NCBI RefSeq assembly: GCF_022374895.2
Contig: NZ_CP092423.2
Coordinates: 3,286,001-3,350,000, forward strand
DNA: 64,000 nt
Direction: 5' to 3'
Origin: Mycobacterium lentiflavum
GTDB taxonomy: Bacteria; Actinomycetota; Actinomycetes; Mycobacteriales; Mycobacteriaceae
This document shows positions 53,492-61,900 of the stretch, piece after piece (within the stretch, counting starts at the first letter, position 1; every line of letters starts with the position of its first letter). A program made the position numbers and the translations under genes. Below the pieces are notes generated by a model. That model did no database searches. It saw nothing but the letters and a program-made list of their open reading frames with translations, and was not told the origin of the DNA.

Positions 53492-53848
53492 ATGCACCTC
53501 GCATACCTGGTGATCACCCTGATCACCGTGATCGCCACCGGCGCGATCGCCGTCGCCGACCTCATCCCCGCGAAATTCGTGTTGGCAAACTCGGCCGAGG
53601 TCGGCGTGCCCCGTTCGTGGATACCGGCGTTGGCGTTGACGAAGCTGGCCGGGGCCGTGGGACTGGTCGCCGGGCTAGTGGGTCTGCCGGCGTTGGGCAT
53701 CGCGGCCGCGGCCGGCCTGGTCCTGTTCTTTGTCGGGGCGGTGCTGACTCACATCAGGGCACACGTCTGGTACAACATCGCCTTTCCGGGCGCGTTCCTG
53801 TGCCTGTCCGCAGCGTCGCTGGCGCTGCTGGTGAGTGAGCGCTACTAG
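53492..53848 (+). CDS. DoxX family membrane protein
   Basis: A 118-residue protein with four hydrophobic segments, beginning MHLAYLVITLITVIATGAIA and including IPALALTKLAGAVGLVAGLV, typical of short DoxX/DoxD-like proteins. The role in this group is unclear, possibly redox or quinone linked. The ATG at 53492 has GGAAAGGA about 10 bases upstream. It is divergent from the ECF41-like sigma factor. Its stop overlaps the stop of the convergent lipoprotein gene. Confidence 0.82.
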   Translation: MHLAYLVITLITVIATGAIAVADLIPAKFVLANSAEVGVPRSWIPALALTKLAGAVGLVAGLVGLPALGIAAAAGLVLFFVGAVLTHIRAHVWYNIAFPGAFLCLSAASLALLVSERY

Positions 53849-54477
53849 CTGGTCATGCGGGTCTTGACCGCGTCGTCCTGCTTTTTTGCCACGTCCAGCA
53901 CGAAGTCCTGCGGAGCGGCGTCGTTGGGTCCGCTGTCGAACTCCAGGTCGACGATGACCTTGCCCTCGGAGAACACCACGTAGGTCACCGATTTGGTGTT
54001 ATCAGGCGACGGGCCGACGACGATGACCCCGTTAGTCCCCACCGCGAACGGCTGCGGGGCACCGGTGACGTATTTGCCCAGCGAGGCCGGGCGGTCTTTG
54101 GCCCCTTGGGCGGCCGATGCCGCGTCGGTAAAGACCACGAGGAGGTCGGTGATGGTGTGGGTCTTGGAGGTGTTGCTGAAGGTCACCGCCACCCCGGCCA
54201 CGCCGCCGGGGTTCTGCTCGGGCGGACCCAGTGTGGTGTCGGCGCCGATGTCGGCGGCCGTGACCAGCAAGTTGGAGTAGTCGGCCAGTGGCGCGGTTCC
54301 CGAAGGCGCCGCGCTCGACGCGGATGAGGACGTTGCCGAACTCGACGACGCCGCCGAGGTCGACGAGGACGTCGACGACGATGACGGGGAAGATGACTTT
54401 TCGTCTTTGCCACAGGCTGTGACGGTCAGCAAGGCGCTGATCGCCACCCCAACGCCGACGGTTTTTACCACACTCAT
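53845..54477 (-). CDS. Ser-rich mycobacterial lipoprotein
   Basis: A 210-residue lipoprotein. The signal VGVGVAISALLTVTACG ends in a lipobox at TACG. A 40-residue Ser/Ala linker follows, then a folded domain with LLVTAADIGADTTLGPPEQN and DNTKSVTYVVFSEGKVIVDL. It resembles the sensor-like domains shared by mycobacterial Lpp proteins and kinase PknM/PknH tails, which is tentative. ATGs at 54495 and 54477 are both possible; the second gives a normal signal length. Confidence 0.8.
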   Translation of the reverse strand: MSVVKTVGVGVAISALLTVTACGKDEKSSSPSSSSTSSSTSAASSSSATSSSASSAAPSGTAPLADYSNLLVTAADIGADTTLGPPEQNPGGVAGVAVTFSNTSKTHTITDLLVVFTDAASAAQGAKDRPASLGKYVTGAPQPFAVGTNGVIVVGPSPDNTKSVTYVVFSEGKVIVDLEFDSGPNDAAPQDFVLDVAKKQDDAVKTRMTS

Positions 54478-54572
54478 CGCTTGCCTACGTTTCATGACAG
54501 CTATTTCTACGGCACCTATCAGGTTCTCGGCAATACATGCAACGCTGGTAGCGCGCCGATCGGGGCACCCGC

Positions 54573-55373
54573 TCAGGCCGGAAAATAGCGGATGTGATCG
54601 ATCGCCTTGCCCCGTCGGCCCAGGTCGGCGAAGATGATGCCGCGCCCGTGAGCCGAATTGACCGAGACGGTGATCGTGGACCCCGCACCGATCATCTTGC
54701 TCCAGTTCGCCTGCGAGAGTTCCGCTGCGAATTCGGCGATGTCGAGCGGGTCATTCTCACCTAAAGTGATTGCGGCAGCAGGCGATAGCGCGTGAGCTGC
54801 AGCTAACGTATCGCCGCGCGAAACAGCGCCGAGGAATGTCTGCACCAGCCTCTTGTGCCGGGCACCCGGCCGGCGAAAGCCGGTCATGAAGCCCGCAGTT
54901 CCAGGCAGCCCTTGGTTGTTCAGTAGATCTCGCGACAGTGCCATTGCGGGCGAGACCGCTTGCGATCCGGTCCGCAGGAACTGCAGCATCATCGCCGGTA
55001 GCTCCCAGTACGCCCGCAGATGAGCAATCTGCCACTGGCCGTTCGCTTCTCGCAGGTCGTAACGCAGGAACGCGGGTATGTACATCGTGACGGCCGTACC
55101 CATCGACACCTCGAGCTCGAGGTCGCGCAGCACGACCGTGCCGAAGACGATGTCGAGATCGCGATGGAACTTGATCGCACGCGGGCCGATGAAGGTGTCG
55201 TAGAAGTTCCCGATCTGGACCCGGCCCCGGTGCGGTCGCGAGCCGACCGGGTCTTCGATGCGGCCGTCCTCGGTGAACAACCCCACCCAACCGGCGCGGT
55301 CGTGCGCGGCGGCCGCCCGAGGCGAGCGCTCCACCGCAGCCAACAGGGACTCTCGATCCAGTGGCACCACCAT
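54573..55373 (-). CDS. SnoaL/NTF2-like protein, Rv2042c homologue
   Basis: A 266-residue protein of two NTF2-like halves. The first has HDRAGWVGLFTEDGRIEDPV and FYDTFIGPRAIKFHRDLDIV; the second begins near VQTFLGAVSRGDTLAAAHAL. It corresponds by memory and position to Rv2042c, next to pncA. No catalytic residues can be named. The ATG shares one base with the pncA stop (TGATG), so the genes are translationally coupled. Confidence 0.82.
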   Translation of the reverse strand: MVVPLDRESLLAAVERSPRAAAAHDRAGWVGLFTEDGRIEDPVGSRPHRGRVQIGNFYDTFIGPRAIKFHRDLDIVFGTVVLRDLELEVSMGTAVTMYIPAFLRYDLREANGQWQIAHLRAYWELPAMMLQFLRTGSQAVSPAMALSRDLLNNQGLPGTAGFMTGFRRPGARHKRLVQTFLGAVSRGDTLAAAHALSPAAAITLGENDPLDIAEFAAELSQANWSKMIGAGSTITVSVNSAHGRGIIFADLGRRGKAIDHIRYFPA

Positions 55374-55945
55374 CAGACGCCCTCGATCAATTCGATTCCG
55401 GCACTTCGCATCTCGACCAGAGCTTGTGAGGCCGAACTCGGCGACACCGCCGCGGTCAGGTCGAGCAGCACCCGGGTGCGCAAACCGTTGCGCGCCGCGT
55501 CCTCGGCGGTTCGCCGGACGCAGTGATCGGTGGCAATGCCGACGATGTCGACCTCGTCGACGCCGCGCTGCCGCAACCAATCGAGTAGCGACGTCCCGTT
55601 CTCCTCGGCACCGTCGAAGCCGCTGTAGGCCGCCGCGCGGGCGCCCTTGCGAAATACCGCCTCGATCGACCGGGTGTCGAGGTCGGGAGGAAATTCCACT
55701 CCCGGACTTCCGGCAACGCAGTGCGGCGGCCAGGACGACGAATAGTCGGGGTGGTCGGAGAAGTGGGCGCCCGGGTCGATATGGAAATCCTGGGTGGCCA
55801 CAACGTGTTGGTAGCCGGGCGCGCGGGCCAGATAGTCGTTGATGGCGCCGGCCAGTTCGGCGCCGCCGCTAACGGGCAGCGAGCCTCCTGCGCAAAAGTC
55901 GTTTTGCACGTCGACGATGATCAACGCTCGCACGCGCTCCACCAT
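55373..55945 (-). CDS. pncA: Nicotinamidase/pyrazinamidase PncA
   Basis: A 190-residue PncA that turns nicotinamide into nicotinate and activates the drug pyrazinamide. The triad is D12, K100 and C142 (IIVDVQNDFC, AVFRKGA, ATDHCVRRTAEDA), and the metal site D53, H55, H61, H75 (QDFHIDPGAHF, SWPPHC) is complete. A GTG at 55933 would give 186 residues with numbering identical to the M. tuberculosis enzyme (D8, H57, K96, C138). The His equivalent to H57, lost in naturally resistant M. bovis, is present. Confidence 0.95.
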   Translation of the reverse strand: MVERVRALIIVDVQNDFCAGGSLPVSGGAELAGAINDYLARAPGYQHVVATQDFHIDPGAHFSDHPDYSSSWPPHCVAGSPGVEFPPDLDTRSIEAVFRKGARAAAYSGFDGAEENGTSLLDWLRQRGVDEVDIVGIATDHCVRRTAEDAARNGLRTRVLLDLTAAVSPSSASQALVEMRSAGIELIEGV

Positions 55946-56010
55946 ATCGCCGTCAACTGCGGCGATGGGCGGCCCGGTTTGTTTGCCGATTCGCCGGGTA
56001 ACCCCCTGCC

Positions 56011-57039
56011 ATGGTGATCCGCAGAATCGCACGCCCGCTGTTGTCGGTTGCCTTTATCGGGCAAGGAATTGAATCCCTGCTTAATCCCAAGGCCGCGGCG
56101 GAGGCCGCGGCGCCCGCGGTCGATGGCCTGCAGGCGTTGCCGGACCAGGTGGCCCGCAGCATGCCCAACGACCCCCAGACGTTCGCCCAGATAACCGCCG
56201 GTGTTCAGATCGGCGGCGGGCTGCTGCTCGCGACCGGCAAGATGCCGCGCGTCGCGTCGGCCGTGCTTGCACTAACGGTGCTGCCGGCCAACTTGGGCTC
56301 CTACTCGTTCTGGAACGAGAGCGACCCGGTGCGCAAAGCCGAGCGACGCCGCGAGTTCCTGAAAGACCTGAGCCTGCTGGGGGGACTGATGATCGCGTCC
56401 GCCGACACCGCCGGCAAGCCGTCGTTGGGATGGCGCGGCCGCAAGGCAGCCGAGCGTCTGTCCGACCGGGTGTCCTCGGCGCTGCCCGGCTCCGACGACA
56501 CGTTGTTCGACACCGACTTCGGTGAGCTCGGCGAAAAGATCGCGCACGGGTTGCACGTTGGCGCCGAACGCGGTCGCGAACTGGCCAGCACGGCAGCCGA
56601 ACGAAGCGCCCCGTATGCCGAGGCCGCCCTCGACCGTGGTCGCGAACTGGCCAACACCGCTGCCGAGCGCGGCGCGCCGTACGCCGAGCTCGCCCTGGAC
56701 CGCGGTCGCGAACTGGCCAGTGCCGCCGCCGAACGCGCCGAGCCGCTGGCCAAGAAGGCACGCAAGCGCGGTGAACAGCTGGCCGACCAGCTGGCCGACG
56801 AGGTGGCCGAGCGAGCCGAAAAGGCCCGCAAGCGCAGCGAAAAGCTGGCGGAAGAGGCCGCCCAGAAGGCCGGACCGCTGGCGAAGAAGGCGCGCAAGCG
56901 TAGCGAGAAACTGGCCAAGAAGGCTCGGGTGCGTAGCGAAGAAATCGCCGAATCCGCACGCACGCACGGCAGCCAGTTCGCCGACGCGGCGCGCGACCGG
57001 GTCGGCGGCCAGGTCAAACCCCGTCGTCGTCCCTGGTAG
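56011..57039 (+). CDS. DoxX family membrane protein with 11-residue-repeat tail
   Basis: A 342-residue protein. Residues 1-145 are a DoxX domain with membrane segments (RPLLSVAFIGQGIESLLNP, VASAVLALTVLPANLGSY, LSLLGGLMIASAD). Residues 187-318 are twelve consecutive 11-residue helical repeats, basic and Ala-rich. The tail ends KPRRRPW. Such 11-mers make long amphipathic helices that bind membranes, as in LEA and apolipoprotein-like proteins. The ATG at 56011 is 65 bases from the divergent pncA start. Confidence 0.85.
   Translation: MVIRRIARPLLSVAFIGQGIESLLNPKAAAEAAAPAVDGLQALPDQVARSMPNDPQTFAQITAGVQIGGGLLLATGKMPRVASAVLALTVLPANLGSYSFWNESDPVRKAERRREFLKDLSLLGGLMIASADTAGKPSLGWRGRKAAERLSDRVSSALPGSDDTLFDTDFGELGEKIAHGLHVGAERGRELASTAAERSAPYAEAALDRGRELANTAAERGAPYAELALDRGRELASAAAERAEPLAKKARKRGEQLADQLADEVAERAEKARKRSEKLAEEAAQKAGPLAKKARKRSEKLAKKARVRSEEIAESARTHGSQFADAARDRVGGQVKPRRRPW
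56569..56964 (+). repeat. Twelve 33-base (11-codon) imperfect coding repeats
   Basis: The repeat runs in register for 396 bases. Units pair as 22-mers: RGRELASTAAE + RSAPYAEAALD, RGRELANTAAE + RGAPYAELALD, RGRELASAAAE + RAEPLAKKARK, RGEQLADQLAD + EVAERAEKARK, RSEKLAEEAAQ + KAGPLAKKARK, RSEKLAKKARV + RSEEIAESART. The first units are near identical at DNA level, suggesting recent tandem duplication; charge shifts from mixed to strongly basic along the array. Confidence 0.85.
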
Positions 57040-57042
57040 CGG

Positions 57043-57537
57043 CTAACCCGCCAGGAAGGTGTCGACGATAGCGTCGACACCTTGATCAATGTCGATGGTG
57101 CGCCCGGGCTCGTCGGCCCCCAGTGGTTCCAATGCGTCGAATTGCGACCGCAGCAATGCGGCCGGCATGAAATGGTCTGACCTGGCCGCCAGCCGCGCCC
57201 CGATCAGTTCCGGTGAGCCGCTCAGATACAGGAACTCGACGCCCGGACAATGTGCGCGCAACCGGTCGCGGTAGCTGCGCTTGAGCGCCGAGCAACTCAC
57301 CACCCCACCGTCACGGTGATCGGCCAGCCAGTCCCCGATGCATTCCAGCCACGGACGGCGATCCTCGTCGGTAAGCGGTCGCCCGGCGGCCATCTTGGCC
57401 ACGTTGGCCGGCGGATGCAGACCGTCGGCGTCGACAAAGGCCACCCGCAGCCGCTGCGCGAGCGCGGAGCCCACCGTCGACTTGCCCGATCCCGAGACAC
57501 CCATTACCACGACGGGTGGCACCGCAGCCGTCGGCAC
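57043..57537 (-). CDS. gntK: Gluconokinase
   Basis: A 164-residue GntK-type P-loop kinase making 6-phosphogluconate from gluconate and ATP. Walker A is VMGVSGSGKSTVG; family signatures are FVDADGLHPPANVAKMAAG, LTDEDRRPWL and VVSCSALKRSYRD. No ATG precedes the P-loop; a GTG at 57537 or 57522 is the start. It begins 5 bases after the stop of the fused phosphotransferase gene, so the two are probably co-transcribed. Confidence 0.88.
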   Translation of the reverse strand: MPTAAVPPVVVMGVSGSGKSTVGSALAQRLRVAFVDADGLHPPANVAKMAAGRPLTDEDRRPWLECIGDWLADHRDGGVVSCSALKRSYRDRLRAHCPGVEFLYLSGSPELIGARLAARSDHFMPAALLRSQFDALEPLGADEPGRTIDIDQGVDAIVDTFLAG

Positions 57538-57542
57538 CGCGC

Positions 57543-59531
57543 CTAAGTCTGTCGCTCGAGGTTGCGGTTCCATTCCATCCAGCCGACGCCGGTGCGCCCG
57601 TCCGTGGTGTCGATGCTGACCCAGGCGCGCGCGAACTCGCTGACCTGTCCGTCCGGACTGGTCAGCAGCACCGGTGCGTGGCCACGGATGTCGACGTCGC
57701 CGCTGAGCCCGCCGGGCTCGAGGCTCAAAGTCATGTTGAGCGGTAAACCGTTGGCGCCGAAGGCTCGCGGGTTGGTCACGGTGTGCAGTTCGGTGACGTT
57801 GCGCTCGGCGTCCTGGATGTAGCCGATACCCACCGGGGGAACGTTCGGGATGTCGATGTCCAACCCGTGCAGGTGCGTGCCATCGCCCAGGTGCAGCGCG
57901 CTCCACATCCAGTCCATGCTCCACCAGTCGCGGACACCCCACGAGTGATCACGCTGTCCCGCAACCGAATTCATCTGATAGGTGGTGCCGTTGACGGTGA
58001 CGGTTCCGGTTACGGTGCATGGGATTTCGTAGCGCGTCGTCACCCGGTATTTATATGGGGCACCGTCGGTGGTCCACACCAGATTCATTGTTAGGTCGAC
58101 GGGTGTTCCCGGTTCGCCGCGCAATATTGCCGACGGGTCCGCGTAGGACTGCCCGTTGGCCCGCACGTCGACCCGGTAGGTCTGCAGTGGTGCGCTGGCG
58201 GCGTGGCTGATTTCGAAGGCGTCGGTGCGCAGCACCCACGGGTCTTCGGGCAGCGGAACTTCGTAATCGAGCACCGCCACGGTGGGCAGGTCCGGCCCGC
58301 ACAGCAGCACCTGAACCCAGGCGGCTTGCTGGTTGGCGACCAAACCGATGCGGAACCAGCCGCCGAATCCCTGTGCCGCATCGACGAAGTCGGCATACCA
58401 GCTCTCGCTCCATAGGGGTTCGTCGGTCGGCACGTGCGCGAGTTCATCGTCGTCGGTCGGCCGCAGCGGTTCGGGCGCGACCGCATTGGGCAGCGTCGCC
58501 AGCGCGTCGGTATCGAGCACATGATCGCAGTGCCGCGCCAGCATCGTCATGAACATCTGGTCGCCGCGCTCGGTGCGTTCCACCAGCATCGACGACACGA
58601 TGGCCATCATCACGCCGAAAAAGCTTTGCCGCCGAACACCTTCGGTGACGTCGGCGAGCGTGATCGGCGGTTGGGGACCGAGCGCCTCGTGGTAAGCCCG
58701 CAGCAACGCGTCGTAGTGCGCGCGACGATCCTGCGTCGGCAGCGCGCAGCCGAGGAAGTAGGACAGGTCGGTGAACGGCGCACCCCAGGAGACGGTCTGC
58801 CAGTCGACGACGGTCAGCGCGCGATCGGCCCCGCCGAACAACAGATTGTCCAGCCGATAGTCGCCGTGCACCAGGCCCAGGATCTGATTTCGTTCCGTCT
58901 CGGCGGCCAGATAGGCGTCGAACGCTCCGACCAGGCGTTCGCACACCATGCGGTGCGCCGGCGCGATCTGGTCGCCGTAGCGCTCGAGAAAGCCGGCGTA
59001 CAGCGGTGCGACCAGGGCCTGGTTGAGCGGAGCGCCCCGGTTGAGCCAGGGCGCTTCGGCCAGCGTCGTGTCGCCGAGCAGCGGGCCGTGCAGCCGACCC
59101 AACTCGACTACCGCGACGGTGGCCTGTTCGATTGTGGCACCTGCGATTTCGTTACCGACAATTGCCGGAACCGCGTCGCCGAGCAGCAGATCGAAGACAC
59201 CGGCCGCGGTGTCGATCGCGGCGTGATAGCACGGTGCGATCGGCCCGCCCAGGCGTGGCGCGATATCGCCGTAGAAGCGGACTTCACGCTCGTAGAGGCC
59301 CAGCGCCAACCCGGTTTGCCGACTGATCGGATCGCTGGCCGCGACCTTCAACACCACCGACTCCGGTCCCACGGCCCCATCGGCGTAGTGCAGCCGCACC
59401 CGGTAGCACTCGCTCATCTGGCCGGTGCCGATGCGTTCGGTTTCAAAGTCGGCGACCTCGCCGGCGCCGATCGTGGCGGTCAACCACGAAGCGGTGAGAT
59501 CACTGGGTCGTTCGACTGGCTGGGTCTGCAT
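57543..59531 (-). CDS. APH-fold phosphotransferase fused to a DUF7064-type domain
   Basis: A 662-residue two-module protein. Residues 1-350 are an APH-fold kinase with LVHGDYRLDNLLF (H222, D224, N229) and VVDWQTVSWGAP (D243). Residues 370-662 are DUF7064-like with GQRDHSWGVRDWW (525-537). The same modules are encoded by two coupled genes at 2338-4535, so the domains very likely act on one pathway. The product and substrate are unknown. The ATG at 59531 has GAGGA upstream. Confidence 0.82.
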   Translation of the reverse strand: MQTQPVERPSDLTASWLTATIGAGEVADFETERIGTGQMSECYRVRLHYADGAVGPESVVLKVAASDPISRQTGLALGLYEREVRFYGDIAPRLGGPIAPCYHAAIDTAAGVFDLLLGDAVPAIVGNEIAGATIEQATVAVVELGRLHGPLLGDTTLAEAPWLNRGAPLNQALVAPLYAGFLERYGDQIAPAHRMVCERLVGAFDAYLAAETERNQILGLVHGDYRLDNLLFGGADRALTVVDWQTVSWGAPFTDLSYFLGCALPTQDRRAHYDALLRAYHEALGPQPPITLADVTEGVRRQSFFGVMMAIVSSMLVERTERGDQMFMTMLARHCDHVLDTDALATLPNAVAPEPLRPTDDDELAHVPTDEPLWSESWYADFVDAAQGFGGWFRIGLVANQQAAWVQVLLCGPDLPTVAVLDYEVPLPEDPWVLRTDAFEISHAASAPLQTYRVDVRANGQSYADPSAILRGEPGTPVDLTMNLVWTTDGAPYKYRVTTRYEIPCTVTGTVTVNGTTYQMNSVAGQRDHSWGVRDWWSMDWMWSALHLGDGTHLHGLDIDIPNVPPVGIGYIQDAERNVTELHTVTNPRAFGANGLPLNMTLSLEPGGLSGDVDIRGHAPVLLTSPDGQVSEFARAWVSIDTTDGRTGVGWMEWNRNLERQT

Positions 59532-59589
59532 TGACGTCCTCTGCCGAATTCTCGCTGACGGGTTCAGCGTGCCACGTCAGCGTGCCAGG

Positions 59590-61095
59590 TCACTGCGCCA
59601 ATGAGAAGCCCGCCCAGGCCATCCGGCGATGCGGGTGCGGATCGAATTCGATACGGCTCTTCCGGTCGAAGACCATTACCGCGCGGTCGTCGACGGTGTA
59701 GGCGGGCCAGTCCTCCCCCGGGACCCCGCCGCGACTGAACGCTCGCCAACGGCGCTGCACATGGTCGCTCACCCGAAGTGCGGCGCGCTGATCGGCCGCC
59801 GCGGTCAACAACGCGCCGAGCCGGGTTCGATAGAAGTCGAAAACGGCCAACAACTCGGTGGCGTGGGTCGCGCCTAACCCCGACCAGCGCAGCATCCGCG
59901 GTGCGTAGTCGTAGCGATACAGATATGTCGGTGCGTGATCGCTGTGCGCCTCGGCGAGCTGCCAGGCCGCCGAGCTGAAGGCGAAGTCCCCGCCCAGCTG
60001 GATGCACGCCGAGGATGACGGGTAACCCGGGTAAGCGGCCGTAATACGTTCGCGGGCAACCGGTTCCGCGTCGGCCAGCAACTCCTCGATCATTGACTTA
60101 TTGGTGGGCAGCATCTTGAGGAACCTGGTGAACAACCGGCCTTCTTCGGCGTTGGTGCCTACGATCAGCGGGACGCGATGCGCCCGACCGTTCTGCATCG
60201 CCACCACGGGGTCTTCGGGCAGGCAGTCGTCGCCGGTCACCGGGCCGATCGGGAAGGCGCCCAGCCTGTTCTGCATGCCCTGGTCGATCAGCCGGTGTTG
60301 GGTCTCGACGAGTTGTGCCGGGGATGCCTGCATGAGCGCGTTCGCGGCGTCCTCGGGGCGCGCGCCCAGCAAGTCGGCGAATCTCGTCGCGAACTGGGCC
60401 GAAATCTCCTTCGATCGAACCAGGCCCGACGCCGGGCTTTCGGCGATCGCCCGCGCGAACAGGCCTTCGGCCGCCGGCACCGCCAACAACGTGGCGGTGA
60501 TACACGCGCCGGCGCTTTCGCCGAAGATGGTGACGTTGCCGGGATCGCCGCCGAATCCCGCGATGTTCTCCCGAATCCACTGCAGCGCCATCACCAGGTC
60601 GCGCAGGTACAGATTGCTGTCGATGGTGGTGTCCGCGGTCGACAACGACGACAGGTCAAGACATCCCAGGGCACCCAGCCGGTAGTTGACCGACACGTAC
60701 ACGCAGCCGCGACGGGCCAGCGCCGCGCCGTCGTACAGCGGGACCGCGGAGCTGCCCAGGATGTATCCGCCGCCGTGAATGAACACCATGACCGGCAGCG
60801 GTTCGTCATGCCCGGACTCCGGCGCAACGACGTTGAGGGTGAGGCAATCCTCGCTCATCGGCTGATATCTGCCGACACCCAGCATCGTGTAGCGGCGCTG
60901 CTGGGGCGCGCAGTTGGTGAAACCGTGGCAATGCCGCACCCCCGACCAGGCCTGCGCCGGCTGCGGCGCCCGCAACCGCAGTCGGCCAACCGGCGGCCGG
61001 GCGTAGGGAATGGATCGCCAGCGGTTGACGCCGTCGCGGGTGAAGCCTTCGACGATGCCGCTTGCGGTGCGTGCGCGGATAGTGCGCTCGTGCAT
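59590..61095 (-). CDS. lipT: Type B carboxylesterase LipT
   Basis: A 501-residue carboxylesterase of the cholinesterase family. The oxyanion motif is VFIHGGGYILGS, the nucleophile elbow TIFGESAGACI, with the acidic residue near VGTNAEEGRLF and the His near LGATHATELLAVF. N-terminal RSIPYARPPVGRLRLRAPQP is classical. There is no clear signal peptide. It corresponds to Rv2045c by neighbourhood. The ATG at 61095 gives MHERTIRART; the longer open frame upstream runs through the divergent lppI promoter. Confidence 0.92.
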   Translation of the reverse strand: MHERTIRARTASGIVEGFTRDGVNRWRSIPYARPPVGRLRLRAPQPAQAWSGVRHCHGFTNCAPQQRRYTMLGVGRYQPMSEDCLTLNVVAPESGHDEPLPVMVFIHGGGYILGSSAVPLYDGAALARRGCVYVSVNYRLGALGCLDLSSLSTADTTIDSNLYLRDLVMALQWIRENIAGFGGDPGNVTIFGESAGACITATLLAVPAAEGLFARAIAESPASGLVRSKEISAQFATRFADLLGARPEDAANALMQASPAQLVETQHRLIDQGMQNRLGAFPIGPVTGDDCLPEDPVVAMQNGRAHRVPLIVGTNAEEGRLFTRFLKMLPTNKSMIEELLADAEPVARERITAAYPGYPSSSACIQLGGDFAFSSAAWQLAEAHSDHAPTYLYRYDYAPRMLRWSGLGATHATELLAVFDFYRTRLGALLTAAADQRAALRVSDHVQRRWRAFSRGGVPGEDWPAYTVDDRAVMVFDRKSRIEFDPHPHRRMAWAGFSLAQ

Positions 61096-61173
61096 ACGCC
61101 GACGGTAGCCGACACTACGTATGCAGGGCGCGCGTAGCGGCGAAATCCACGGTGTGACGGATAGCCTGTCGGC

Positions 61174-61878
61174 ATGCGAACGGCCGTCTTGGTCACACTC
61201 TCGGTATTGCTTGCCGGATGCTCGCACAGCGGCGGGGGTCAATCGGCGAGCAGCCAGACGCCGAACACGACGGCGGTGTCGGGTTTCTCGCCGACCAGCC
61301 CGGCCGCACCGGGAAGCAAACCGCCCGGGCCATCGGCCCCACCGGCGGCCGGCGCGCCGATCTCGGACGTCATCGCATGGATCGAGGCGGGTCATGCCGC
61401 CGATCCGGCCCACTATCACGCCGTCACCCGCGACGGCGTCACCACCCAACTCGGAAACGACGTCGCCTTCACCGTGGCGGCCAGCCCTCCAGGCCGCCCC
61501 GTCGCGTGCACGACGGATTCCGCGCACACCGGCGGCGCGTTGACCTGTCTGGTCGATCTGTCCAGTCCCCCGCCCCGGCCGGACACGGCCTACGGCGAAT
61601 GGAAAGGCGGTTGGGTCACCTTCGACGGGACGAACCTGCAGGTCGGGGCGGCCCGTGCCGACCCGGGCCCGTTCGTCAACGGCAATGGGGCCGAATTGGC
61701 GGCCGGGGACACGTTGTCCTATGACGACTACCGCTGCCGCGCCGACCAAGCCGGCCTGTTCTGCGTCAATTACGCCCGCCAGTCGGCCGTCCGGTTCAGC
61801 GGTGCCGGCATCCAGCAGTTCGGCTGTCTGCGGTCGGTCCCGCCGCCCGACGGCATCGGCATTGCATTCGGCTGCTGA
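61174..61878 (+). CDS. lppI: Lipoprotein LppI
   Basis: A 234-residue lipoprotein with a short signal, MRTAVLVTLSVLLAGC, ending in the lipobox LAGC. A Ser/Pro linker of about 45 residues precedes the folded domain, which has four or more Cys likely to form disulphides (ACTTDSAHTGGALTCLVDLS, YDDYRCRADQAGLFCVNYAR). It corresponds to Rv2046 (lppI), divergent from lipT. Function is unknown. Confidence 0.87.
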   Translation: MRTAVLVTLSVLLAGCSHSGGGQSASSQTPNTTAVSGFSPTSPAAPGSKPPGPSAPPAAGAPISDVIAWIEAGHAADPAHYHAVTRDGVTTQLGNDVAFTVAASPPGRPVACTTDSAHTGGALTCLVDLSSPPPRPDTAYGEWKGGWVTFDGTNLQVGAARADPGPFVNGNGAELAAGDTLSYDDYRCRADQAGLFCVNYARQSAVRFSGAGIQQFGCLRSVPPPDGIGIAFGC

Positions 61879-61900
61879 TCACGGCCGGTCGGGCGCGCCG

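Noticed and set aside
53386..53838. Plus-strand frame starting MTLPILRRGAHRSQ
   Set aside because: It runs out of frame through the DoxX gene and becomes Arg/Gly-rich noise; only the DoxX frame has membrane segments and a placed ribosome site.
61096..61749. 218-residue N-terminal extension of LipT
   Set aside because: It runs through the divergent lppI coding region and promoter; the conserved esterase start and an ATG are at 61095.
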